Assembly (NCBI GenBank): GCA_034416335.1
Contig: DAOULV010000001.1
Span: forward strand, 186,001-250,000
Direction: 5' to 3'
DNA: 64,000 nucleotides
Source: MGML01 sp034416335
GTDB lineage: Bacteria > Chloroflexota > Dehalococcoidia > Dehalococcoidales > UBA2162
Numbering within the stretch: position 1 is the stretch's first letter; each line of letters opens with the position of its first letter. This document shows positions 1-7,071 of this stretch, in pieces. Made by a program: the position numbers and the translations under genes. The notes beneath the pieces were generated by a model. The model was not told the DNA's origin. It did not search any database and was given only the letters and a program-made list of their open reading frames with translations.

Positions 1-288
1 ACCGACCCCCAAGGTAATGTAGTTGCCTGGGGAAGCTCGGGAACCGCCGGATTCAAAGGCTCACGTAAGGGGACACCTTACGCGGCCCAGCTTGCAGCCC
101 ACGATGCTGCCAGAAAAGCGATGGAACACGGACTGAGACAGGTCGGAGTCTACGTAAAAGGACCGGGCAGCGGCAGAGAGGCGGCAATCCGGTCGCTCCA
201 GAGTTCCGGTCTCTACATCACCAGTATTACCGATACGAGTCCGATTCCCCACGACGGGTGTCGTCCTCCCAAGAAGAGACGGGTTTAA
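1..288 (+). CDS. rpsK: 30S ribosomal protein S11, 5'-truncated
   Basis: Frame 1 is open from the window edge to TAA at 286-288 and gives the last 95 residues of S11, a platform protein of the small subunit that contacts 16S rRNA near the Shine-Dalgarno helix. Recognisable S11 features are the AWGSSGTAGFKGSRKGTPYAAQ stretch (written here only as a landmark near residues 9-30 of the fragment), the VKGPGSGREAAIR segment and the basic C-terminus ending PPKKRRV. It lies 5 bases before rpsD, in the usual bacterial order rpsK-rpsD-rpoA-rplQ. The start lies outside the window. Confidence 0.97.
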   Translation, partial: TDPQGNVVAWGSSGTAGFKGSRKGTPYAAQLAAHDAARKAMEHGLRQVGVYVKGPGSGREAAIRSLQSSGLYITSITDTSPIPHDGCRPPKKRRV

Positions 289-293
289 ATAAT

Positions 294-908
294 ATGGCAA
301 GATATATAGATTCGAAATGTAAGTTATGTCAGCGCTGCAATGAGAAATTGATGCTCAAGGGCAGCAGGTGTCTCACTCCCAAGTGCGCAATGGAAAGACG
401 GCGGAGAGTAACCGGCCGGCGCCGGAGAATTTCCGACCGCGGACTGCAGTTGATTGAAAAACAGAAAGTCAGGTACAGCTACGGTGTCCTGGAAAGACAG
501 TTCAGAAAGACCTTTAATCAGGCTTCGAAACAGCAGGGCATAACCGGCGATAACCTGATTGCTTTGCTGGAAAGACGACTTGATAACGTTGTTTATCGGC
601 TTGGATTTGCCGATTCCCGTGCTCAGGCGCGGCAGCTTGTACAGCATGGCCATATCCTGGTGAATGGTCGCAAGACGGATATACCCTCGTACCAGGCGAA
701 AGAAGGTGACACGATAAGCTGGAGAGAGAGTAGTATGAAGACCGAGTACTACAAACAGCTTCTTGAAGATATAGAATCGAAAACCCTGGTTAGTTGGTTG
801 AGCCTGGACAGGCAGAGACTCGTCGGTCAGATAATATCTTTGCCTACGCTCGATGAGGTAGGTGCCGAGTTTGACGGACAGGCGGTTGTTGAGTATTACT
901 CGCGGTAA
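294..908 (+). CDS. rpsD: 30S ribosomal protein S4 (zinc-ribbon form)
   Basis: S4 is a primary 16S rRNA-binding protein of the 30S body and takes part in decoding fidelity. The 204-residue product has the N-terminal S4 domain followed by the S4/Hsp RNA-binding fold (about residues 92-155, with ERRLDNVVYRLGFADSRAQARQ). The N-terminus keeps the cysteine set CKLCQRC...C...C, the C+ form of S4 that binds zinc. ATG 294 is chosen over upstream in-frame starts because it gives the conserved MARY start and clears the rpsK stop by 5 bases. Operon with rpsK and rpoA. Confidence 0.97.
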   Translation: MARYIDSKCKLCQRCNEKLMLKGSRCLTPKCAMERRRRVTGRRRRISDRGLQLIEKQKVRYSYGVLERQFRKTFNQASKQQGITGDNLIALLERRLDNVVYRLGFADSRAQARQLVQHGHILVNGRKTDIPSYQAKEGDTISWRESSMKTEYYKQLLEDIESKTLVSWLSLDRQRLVGQIISLPTLDEVGAEFDGQAVVEYYSR

Positions 909-920
909 GGAGGTAGTGTT

Positions 921-1904
921 TTGTCTCACCTCGTAGTGCCAAAAGTCGAATGCATTGAGAGTGGAGAAAATTACGGCCGGTTTCTGGCCGAACCGATGGA
1001 GAAAGGTTTCGGGGTTACTCTCGGAAATACCCTGAGGAGAGTGCTCCTCAGTCAACTCCAGGGAGCGGCGGTGACACGGGTGAAAATAGAGGGAATTCAG
1101 CACGAGTTCTCTACCATTCCGTATGTCAGAGAGGATGCAACGGAATTTCTGCTGAATCTGAAAGCACTGAGACTGAAACCCGTTTCCGGTACTCCCGGAA
1201 AACTTGTTATCGACATGGAAGGTGAAGGACGCATTACGGCGGCTGATATCAATCCTTCCGCTGACTTTGAAATTGCCAATCTGGATCTTTACCTGGCGAC
1301 ACTGGATTCAGCCGAAGCAAAACTCTATGTTGAGCTTGATGTCGAACTGGACAGCGGCTACAGGGAAGCTGAGTCCACGGACAATATGGCGCTGGGTGTA
1401 ATTCCTGTCGACGCTATCTTCAGCCCGATGAAGAAGGTTAATTATACCGTTGAGCCTATCTATATCGGCCAGGAGACAAGCCGCGAACGTCTCTATATGG
1501 AGGTCTGGACGGACGGCACGATTACGCCGACCGATGCCGTAAGCCAGGCGGCTGAATTGCTTCAAGAACAACTTAACCCCTTCGTCAATTTCTCGAAGGA
1601 ATCGTACGAGGAAGCGGAAACGGAATCGAGTTCTCTGGATATTCCGGAAGAACTCTACAATATGCCGGTAGAGCAGCTTAATCTTTCGGTTCGTACTATG
1701 AACTGCCTGAGGCGCGGTGGTATTGCCACTGTGGGCGAACTTGCCAGTAAGGAAGAAAAGGAACTTATGGCCTTGAGAAACTTCGGACAGAAGTCCAACA
1801 GGGAAATTAAGGAACGCCTCGAATCTCTTGGCCTGTCTCTGGCTTCGAGTGAACCGGAGGAAGAGGAAGAAGAGTCCGTTGAGGCCGATGAGGCGATAAT
1901 TTAG
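921..1904 (+). CDS. rpoA: DNA-directed RNA polymerase subunit alpha
   Basis: The alpha subunit nucleates RNA polymerase assembly and its C-terminal domain contacts UP elements and activators. The 327-residue protein has the N-terminal dimerisation domain with GFGVTLGNTLRRVLLS near residues 29-44 and a C-terminal helix-hairpin-helix domain (about 245-310) with LRRGGIATVGELA. The start codon is TTG at 921, fixed by a strong ribosome-binding site TAAGGAGGT at 906-914. The C-terminus ends in an acidic Glu-rich tail. The gene sits 12 bases after rpsD. Confidence 0.97.
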   Translation: MSHLVVPKVECIESGENYGRFLAEPMEKGFGVTLGNTLRRVLLSQLQGAAVTRVKIEGIQHEFSTIPYVREDATEFLLNLKALRLKPVSGTPGKLVIDMEGEGRITAADINPSADFEIANLDLYLATLDSAEAKLYVELDVELDSGYREAESTDNMALGVIPVDAIFSPMKKVNYTVEPIYIGQETSRERLYMEVWTDGTITPTDAVSQAAELLQEQLNPFVNFSKESYEEAETESSSLDIPEELYNMPVEQLNLSVRTMNCLRRGGIATVGELASKEEKELMALRNFGQKSNREIKERLESLGLSLASSEPEEEEEESVEADEAII

Positions 1905-1923
1905 ACTTAAAAGGAAAACTTAA

Positions 1924-2277
1924 ATGGGTCGAAAAACAGTAGAAGGTAAATCAGGCAAGACATCGGCTTATAAAAAAGCTATGTACCGTAACCTCGTTAC
2001 GGACCTGCTGAATCATGAAAAGATAACCACGACCGAAGCGAAAGCAAAGCAGGTCCGGGGCATGGCGGAAAAGATGATTACGCTGGGAAAAAGGGGTAAA
2101 CTCCACTCCCGGCGGCAGGCGCTTGGATTCGTATTCAGCAAGGAAGTAGCTGATAAGCTGTTTTCGGAACTTGCCGAGAGATATGCTGAACGTCCCGGCG
2201 GCTATACCCGTATCACTAAACTGGGGCGCAGGCTGGGCGACGGCGCCGAAATGGTCCAGCTTGAACTTGTTGAGTAA
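1924..2277 (+). CDS. rplQ: 50S ribosomal protein L17
   Basis: L17 binds 23S rRNA near the peptide exit region of the large subunit. At 117 residues it has the usual bacterial length, with the L17 core including YRNLVTDLLNHEKITTTEAKAK near residues 22-43 and RPGGYTRITKLGRRLGDGAEM near the C-terminus. It starts 19 bases after rpoA with an AAGGAAAA upstream sequence. The truA frame is already open inside its 3' end, but the preferred truA start lies after the rplQ stop. Confidence 0.97.
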   Translation: MGRKTVEGKSGKTSAYKKAMYRNLVTDLLNHEKITTTEAKAKQVRGMAEKMITLGKRGKLHSRRQALGFVFSKEVADKLFSELAERYAERPGGYTRITKLGRRLGDGAEMVQLELVE

Positions 2278-2311
2278 AAATATCCACTGCTTTACGCAGG
2301 GAATTAAACCG

Positions 2312-3091
2312 GTGGTAGAACAGGCAGAAACCACAAAAGTAGTTTTAATAATTGAATATGAAGGCACCCGTTACCACGGCTTCCAGCTTCAGGGTAAACT
2401 CCCCACCATCCAGAGGGAATTGGAAACGGCCCTCTTTAGCCTGACCGGGGAGAAAAACAGGGTAGTAACGGCCAGCCGTACCGATGCCGGAGTACACGCG
2501 AAAGCTCAGGTAGTAAGTTTCAGGACGAAATCGGGATATTCTCCCGATATCTTTATAAATGCCCTGAACTATTACCTCCCTGACGATATCGCGGTGAAAG
2601 CCGCTTACAGGGCAAAAGACTCGTTTAACGTCCGGCGGGATGCGGTCAGCCGGGAATATAATTACTCTATACTCAACGGTAAGACCCGGTCTCCTCTGAG
2701 AGACAGGTTCTGTTACCTTCTTACCGGAAAGCTGAATATCGAGGCGATGAACGAAGCCTGCCGGGTTCTTCTCGGCGAGCATGATTTCGTTTCATTCGTA
2801 AGTAATAAGGAAGCCGCTGAAAAAAGCACGGTACGCCGGGTGGAGCGGGTGGAATTTAGGAAAGAAGGCGACCTGGTGATATTTAATATCGTGGCGAACT
2901 CATTCCTGATGCACCAGGTCAGAAATACCGTCGGCAGCCTGATAAGGCTGGGACGGGGTAAAATAAGTAAGGAAGAATTTAAAAGTATACTCGAGGCGGA
3001 ACAGCCCGGAAAGGCCTGGCCTGCCGCACCGGCAAAGGGACTCTGCCTGGTGAGAGTAAATTATAAAAATCCTATCGGGGAAGAAATATGA
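2312..3091 (+). CDS. truA: tRNA pseudouridine38-40 synthase TruA
   Basis: TruA isomerises uridines 38-40 in the anticodon stem-loop of many tRNAs. The protein begins close to the conserved strand VVLIIEYEGTRYHGFQ and has the catalytic aspartate in ASRTDAGVHAKAQ; NSFLMHQVRNTVG near the C-terminus is typical. I prefer GTG 2312 (259 residues, the family norm) because AGGGA lies about 9 bases upstream and longer forms would run into rplQ. The stop overlaps the rplM start in an ATGA (3088-3091), so translation is probably coupled. truA between rplQ and rplM is a common bacterial order. Confidence 0.93.
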   Translation: MVEQAETTKVVLIIEYEGTRYHGFQLQGKLPTIQRELETALFSLTGEKNRVVTASRTDAGVHAKAQVVSFRTKSGYSPDIFINALNYYLPDDIAVKAAYRAKDSFNVRRDAVSREYNYSILNGKTRSPLRDRFCYLLTGKLNIEAMNEACRVLLGEHDFVSFVSNKEAAEKSTVRRVERVEFRKEGDLVIFNIVANSFLMHQVRNTVGSLIRLGRGKISKEEFKSILEAEQPGKAWPAAPAKGLCLVRVNYKNPIGEEI

Positions 3092-3534
3092 TAAAGACCT
3101 ATAGCGTTAAAGCATCTGAAATAGAACGGGACTGGCATCTGATCGATGCCGCCGACCAGGTCCTTGGCAAGCTGGCCACCCAGGTGGCACGCCTGCTGAT
3201 GGGCAAGCATAAGCCGATGTTCACGAAACATATGGATACCGGTGACAATGTCGTCGTGATAAATGCCGCTAAAGTAAAGGTTACCGGCAACAAGATGAAG
3301 CAGAAGATGTACTACCGGCATTCCGGATATCCGGGCGGACTGAAATCGATTACCCTCGAAAAAATGATGGAAACTCACCCTGAACGGGTAGTTGAATACG
3401 CCGTTAAGGGAATGATACCGCATACCAAACTCGGAGCGCAGATGATGAAAAAACTCCGGGTATACGCGGGAGAAGAACACCCGCACCAGTCTCAGGTGAA
3501 CCCTGCCGCGGCGGAAACCGCGCAGGAAGAATAA
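3088..3534 (+). CDS. rplM: 50S ribosomal protein L13
   Basis: L13 is an early assembly protein of the 50S subunit. The 148-residue product carries the family landmarks WHLIDAADQVLGKLAT near residue 16, GDNVVVINAAKVKVTGNK near 53 and the YRHSGYPGGLK segment near 77. The C-terminal VYAGEEHPHQSQ is the usual L13 ending, followed by a short alanine/glutamate extension. It overlaps truA by 4 bases and precedes rpsI by 15 bases, the normal rplM-rpsI pair. Confidence 0.97.
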   Translation: MIKTYSVKASEIERDWHLIDAADQVLGKLATQVARLLMGKHKPMFTKHMDTGDNVVVINAAKVKVTGNKMKQKMYYRHSGYPGGLKSITLEKMMETHPERVVEYAVKGMIPHTKLGAQMMKKLRVYAGEEHPHQSQVNPAAAETAQEE

Positions 3535-3549
3535 AGGGAAGGTAGACAA

Positions 3550-3945
3550 TTGGCCAGTAAAACTTACTATGCCGGAACGGGAAGACGTAAAACATCCGTA
3601 GCCCAGGTGAGGATATCATCGGGCGGCGGTGCCATTATCGTCAACGGCTCTCCTTATGACGAGAGATTCCCCCGCGATGTGCACCGTGAGATAATTGCCA
3701 GCCCCCTTGTGCTTACCGAGACCATGGATAAATACAGCGTGATGGTAAAAGTTGCCGGTGGCGGAGATACCGGGCAGAGCGGCGCCATTGCTCATGGCAT
3801 CGCACGTGCTCTTGTGAAAGCCGATGAAAGCCTGAAGCCGGTACTGCGCCAGAACGGACTCCTTACCAGGGATTCCAGGGTCAAGGAAAGAAAGAAGGCC
3901 GGTCTCAAACGTGCCCGTAAGGCAAAGCAGTACACCAAGCGTTAA
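3550..3945 (+). CDS. rpsI: 30S ribosomal protein S9
   Basis: S9 sits in the head of the small subunit; its basic tail reaches the P-site tRNA. The 131-residue product has YAGTGRRKTSVAQVR at the N-terminus, GGGDTGQSGAIAHGIARAL in the middle and the conserved C-terminal KKAGLKRARKAKQYTKR. The start is TTG at 3550, supported by GGGAAGG 5-12 bases upstream and by the family N-terminus. Last gene of the ribosomal operon; a rho-independent terminator follows. Confidence 0.97.
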   Translation: MASKTYYAGTGRRKTSVAQVRISSGGGAIIVNGSPYDERFPRDVHREIIASPLVLTETMDKYSVMVKVAGGGDTGQSGAIAHGIARALVKADESLKPVLRQNGLLTRDSRVKERKKAGLKRARKAKQYTKR

Positions 3946-4005
3946 TTTCCGATACTTACCCTCTCAACGGTACGGAAATCGTGCTGAAATAGAATATGAA
4001 AACTT

Positions 4006-4041
4006 GTCCCCTGCCCGCCAAAAGCGGGAGGGGACTTTTTA
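4006..4041 (+). terminator. Rho-independent terminator of the ribosomal operon
   Basis: GTCCCCT.CCCGC pairs with GCGGGAGGGGAC (one bulged base), with a CAAAA loop, and is followed directly by TTTTT. It lies about 60 bases after the rpsI stop and ends the plus-strand ribosomal transcript before the convergent cupin gene. Confidence 0.9.
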
Positions 4042-4095
4042 TTAGTTGGGATTATTCGGAACGCTGATCAAGGACTGTGTAGCCGGTTTCCCGTT

Positions 4096-4554
4096 TCAAG
4101 CAGCGGTTTCGCTGAATTCACCCGTTGTGAACTGAATATCGAAGTGGAATATGTTCCTCTTGATGTTTCTTATTATTAAAGGGCAGTGTTTAAGACCTTT
4201 CGGCACGAATACCATAAAACTGTTATTGATGAAATACTGCTCGTCTCCCATCCATAGCTCTGCTTCCCCGCCGAGATCGTAAGGATCATCCGGATTTGTC
4301 CCGGCAAATCCTATAAGCTCGTCATAAGGATGTGTGTGGGCGCCCTGCATACCGGGTTCTTCTCCCGCGAAGACCCACTGGCATATTACGATGTTAGCCT
4401 CCTCAATCATATGGGGTGCAAGTGCCATCAGCATATGCAGTTCGGGGCGTTCGACTCTCGCATCGAATCCCTCTTGCCGCGGAGGGGCATCTTTCGGTGG
4501 CGGAGGAGGAGTGTGACCTTTGATAATATACTTTTCATATTGTAATTCAGCCAT
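4096..4554 (-). CDS. Cupin-fold protein, paralogue of the gene at 57023
   Basis: A 152-residue small protein with a single cupin-like barrel. Metal-ligand-like positions are HTHPYDE near residue 78 and KGLKHCPL near 121; the phrase VFVPKGLKHCP matches FIPKGLQHGP in the minus-strand cupin at 57023-57499, and both share TNP(D/N)D...NLGGE-type segments, so the two are paralogues. The N-terminus has a run of prolines. The substrate is unknown; members of such families are often isomerases, dioxygenases or sensor domains. It lies downstream of the DUF35/aldolase pair, but a terminator (4643-4680) separates it, so it probably has its own promoter. Confidence 0.75.
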   Translation of the reverse strand: MAELQYEKYIIKGHTPPPPPKDAPPRQEGFDARVERPELHMLMALAPHMIEEANIVICQWVFAGEEPGMQGAHTHPYDELIGFAGTNPDDPYDLGGEAELWMGDEQYFINNSFMVFVPKGLKHCPLIIRNIKRNIFHFDIQFTTGEFSETAA

Positions 4555-4642
4555 TTATTTAGTCTCCTTCTCCGGAACGTTCCTTGGAAATTGATTGAGT
4601 AGGTAAAGACCATTCTAGGTTATAGAGGAAGAATGAGTCAAT

Positions 4643-4680
4643 GAAAAAGTCCCTCTCCCCGGTATCTTCCGAGAAGAGGG
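4643..4680 (-). terminator. Terminator for the DUF35/aldolase transcript
   Basis: Read on the minus strand, CCCTCTTCTCGG pairs with CCGGGGAGAGGG (12 bp, two G-U pairs) around AAGATA and is followed by ACTTTTTC. It lies about 30 bases after the stop of the DUF35 gene. Confidence 0.8.
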
Positions 4681-4708
4681 AAAAATCTGTGGCTGAGTGG
4701 TAAGAATC

Positions 4709-5128
4709 CTAACCCACGGGTCTGAACTTCGGCAGGGTTATCTTATCGTTGACGTCTTCGTATATCACCTCTACCGGCATATCGATATATACATCCTCCG
4801 GTTTGCAGTCGATGATATTCGTCGTATAGCGAATCCCTTCCTCTGTCTCGATAATCGCCACCACGTACGGCGCATCCTTAGCGAATGCCGGATGCCTGGC
4901 CTGGCGAACGATTACGAAGCTGTATACCTTCGCTTTTCCGCTTAGTTTCACCCACTCGGATTCCATGGAGTGGCAGTGAGGGCACATTCCTGTTGGCGGA
5001 TAGAACAGCTCGCCGCACCCCAGACATTTCTGGACGCGGAATTCATGCTGTTTCATATAGTCCCAGAAGGGTTTGTTCTCTTCGGATATTCCCGGTAAGG
5101 GTTTACCCATTTCCTGGTTTCTCATCAT
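4709..5128 (-). CDS. DUF35 OB-fold protein with rubredoxin-like zinc ribbon
   Basis: This 139-residue protein has the two-part DUF35 layout: an N-terminal helix and zinc ribbon with CLGC-X10-CPHC (about residues 36-53), then an OB fold with VYSFVIVRQARHPAFAKDAPY. DUF35 proteins are acyl-CoA-binding partners of thiolase-fold enzymes; ChsH2 with aldolase Ltp2 in steroid side-chain degradation is the characterised case. The thiolase-fold gene lies directly upstream with a 1-base gap, which supports a two-subunit complex. Function is inferred from family and pairing; the actual CoA substrate is unknown. Confidence 0.88.
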   Translation of the reverse strand: MMRNQEMGKPLPGISEENKPFWDYMKQHEFRVQKCLGCGELFYPPTGMCPHCHSMESEWVKLSGKAKVYSFVIVRQARHPAFAKDAPYVVAIIETEEGIRYTTNIIDCKPEDVYIDMPVEVIYEDVNDKITLPKFRPVG

Positions 5129-5129
5129 T

Positions 5130-6284
5130 TTATTGCTGTCTCCTTAATATCACGGTGCCGTGGGTCTGCAGTATGCCGCCGTTGCCACTCACCAGAATAT
5201 GGTTAAGATTCTCGACCTGCCGCTCTCCGCACTGCCCTCTCAACTGCATTACGCCCTCGGTCAGAGGAGTGAATCCCATGTAATAGACCTCGGAAAGCAG
5301 CCCGCCCGACGTATTCACCGGGAACTCCCCTCCCGGTCCGGTGCGGCCGTCCTTGAAGAAGTCGTACCCTTCACCCGGCTGGAAAAAGCCGTAGCTTTGC
5401 ATCGTTACCTCCACCGTGTAGGTAAAGCAGTCGTAGATTTCGCAGGCATCGATGTCCGCCAGCTTGATGTCGGCCATATTCAGGGCCATTTCTCCCGACG
5501 CCTTAGCTCCGGTAGGTCCTGCCATGTGGTGAGATTGCTCGATATCCGGCGTATGGTGGCTCTGCCCCACTCCGGCGATATATACCGGCGGTTGTTTCAG
5601 GTTCTTCGCTCTCTCGGCTGTGGTAACGATATATGCCCGGCCGCCGTCGCTGACCAGGCAGCAGTCTGCCCTGCGGAATGGCTCGGCAATCCAGGGTTCC
5701 GCCAGGTAGTCCTCCTTGGTCATCGGCCTGTCGTAAAAAGTGGCGCGGGGATTTAGGTTTGCCCATTTACGCTGCGACATCGCTATCTCAGCCCAGGTGT
5801 CCGGTCCCGTCCTGTACTCGTACATCGCTCTCCTGGCTGCCAGCCCGTACTCCATGTTTGCTCCGAACAGTCCGTAGGCCGGACCGGGAGGCATCGCTCC
5901 ACCGCCGCCCGTCATGCCGCCGAACCTGCCGGATTTACTGGCGGTTCCGTACAGGCACAGCACATAGTTCGCCTGACCGGTTACTACGGCGAACATCGCG
6001 TGGGCGGTAATGCAGGGAGCTGTAGCTCCCATCACATCTTCGTTAGCCAGCAGCTTGAGATTGTTTAGTCCCAGTTTCGCGGCGACCGAATACGACTGTT
6101 GTCCTATCGTCGGCTGTATAAGCAGGCCGTCGATATCGTCTTTCTTCAGCCCCGCGTCCTCGATGGCAGCTTTGGCGGCTTCCTGGGCGAAGCTTAATGC
6201 ACTTCTGCCCGGCACGGTCCCCTGTTTTTCCGTGTATCCTACGCCAGCAATTGCCGCCTTATCCCTGAAATCTCCAAGATCCAT
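5130..6284 (-). CDS. Thiolase-superfamily protein, probably a retro-aldolase of the Ltp2 type
   Basis: A 384-residue thiolase-fold protein (AAIAGVGYTEKQGTVPGRSAL at the N-terminus). The normal C-terminal thiolase motif with catalytic His and GxGHPxGATG is absent: the equivalent segment reads GGLLSEVYYMGFTPLTEG (Tyr334/Tyr335), and another tyrosine sits in CEIYDCFT (Tyr284). Cys91 lies near the thiolase nucleophile position, but the flanking CxSG pattern is not kept. Steroid aldolases such as Ltp2 likewise use tyrosines in a rebuilt thiolase site and need a DUF35 partner, which is the next gene. I therefore infer C-C cleavage of a beta-hydroxyacyl-CoA, but a true thiolase or a synthase remains possible. 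Confidence 0.8.
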   Translation of the reverse strand: MDLGDFRDKAAIAGVGYTEKQGTVPGRSALSFAQEAAKAAIEDAGLKKDDIDGLLIQPTIGQQSYSVAAKLGLNNLKLLANEDVMGATAPCITAHAMFAVVTGQANYVLCLYGTASKSGRFGGMTGGGGAMPPGPAYGLFGANMEYGLAARRAMYEYRTGPDTWAEIAMSQRKWANLNPRATFYDRPMTKEDYLAEPWIAEPFRRADCCLVSDGGRAYIVTTAERAKNLKQPPVYIAGVGQSHHTPDIEQSHHMAGPTGAKASGEMALNMADIKLADIDACEIYDCFTYTVEVTMQSYGFFQPGEGYDFFKDGRTGPGGEFPVNTSGGLLSEVYYMGFTPLTEGVMQLRGQCGERQVENLNHILVSGNGGILQTHGTVILRRQQ

Positions 6285-6453
6285 TAATTAAACCTCCGTG
6301 TATTTTGTGAACAGTATAATTATAACCCTGAATTGACTTGCGACTCCAGTTTGGTACTATTTGGTTTTGATTTTTGGCTCACCCCTTTAGCCCCCCTCAA
6401 ACAGTTGCCGTATTCAGCAGAAGTATTTTAATTGTTTGAAGGGGAAAGAGTTT

Positions 6454-6478
6454 GAGAGAGGGGCGAAGCCCCTCTCTC
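6454..6478. repeat. Dispersed GAGAGAGGGGC hairpin repeat
   Basis: A perfect 11-bp stem GAGAGAGGGGC with a GAA loop, preceded by AAGGGGAAAGAGTTT. The same block, including the flank, occurs inverted at about 34030-34075, and a shorter relative is at 13851-13869. The rest of the 6285-6636 gap holds no gene that I can support; it also contains short C/T-rich stretches of the same repeat family. Confidence 0.75.
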
Positions 6479-6636
6479 TTATTTACTCCCCCTTTCCGGC
6501 CAGGAAAACCCGCCGGGCACCCTCAATCGTTCTGGTCGGAAAGGGGGTCAGGGGGTAAGGTGTATATAAACAGCCGGATGCAAACAACACAACCAGTTTC
6601 CCGGACGTTATATTATTCGCTGCATATTCATTGATA

Positions 6637-6665
6637 TTGACAAAAGGGATTCTAAGAACTAAACT
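6637..6665 (+). promoter_or_regulatory. Probable sigma-70 promoter of the 6706 gene
   Basis: TTGACA at 6637-6642, a 17-base spacer, then TAAACT at 6660-6665 (4 of 6 matches to TATAAT). The gene starts about 40 bases downstream behind a strong AAAGGAGGT ribosome-binding site. Confidence 0.45.
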
Positions 6666-6705
6666 CCGGTTTGATTATGTACTGTGGGAAAAAGGAGGTA
6701 CAAAA

Positions 6706-7014
6706 ATGGCAAAAGAGATAATCCTCTACAATCTCGCCGAACACGTAACCGATGAAGACTACAAGAATTACGTGGTTAACGAAAAAGGACCGCTGCTGGA
6801 AAGCCTGTCTTCGGTGGAAAAGTTCGAACTGGTAAAGGTTACCGGTTCTGCTTCTGGAGAAATTCCATACGGCTATATCGGCATATTGCACGTCAGCAGC
6901 CTGGATGAATTCTACAAAAATGACGCACCTTCACAGAAATTTCAGGAGTTTATGGAAAAATGGCAGCCGATGGTAAACGATTTTAAAATACTTACCGGAG
7001 AAGAAGTATATTAG
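6706..7014 (+). CDS. Small EthD-like dimeric alpha/beta-barrel protein
   Basis: A 102-residue protein. The start at ATG 6706 is set by the strong upstream AAAGGAGGT; an extension to 6631 would read through that site. The pattern (IILYNLAEHV ... VEKFELVKV ... YGYIGILHVSSLDEFYK ... FQEFMEKWQPMV) fits the ferredoxin-like dimeric barrels seen in EthD, RedY and small monooxygenase-like proteins. No catalytic residue can be named. It precedes the acyl-CoA dehydrogenase by 57 bases on the same strand and probably shares its transcript, so a role in the same degradation pathway is inferred. Confidence 0.75.
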   Translation: MAKEIILYNLAEHVTDEDYKNYVVNEKGPLLESLSSVEKFELVKVTGSASGEIPYGYIGILHVSSLDEFYKNDAPSQKFQEFMEKWQPMVNDFKILTGEEVY

Positions 7015-7071
7015 CATCTAAACATATGCAGTTGAAAATTGACTCGTAATCGCTTTTACAGGAGGAAGTAA

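Noticed and set aside
2171..2311. Longer truA reading frame starting at 2171
   Set aside because: It would overlap 107 bases of rplQ and add an N-terminus unlike TruA; GTG 2312 gives the family length and has AGGGA upstream.
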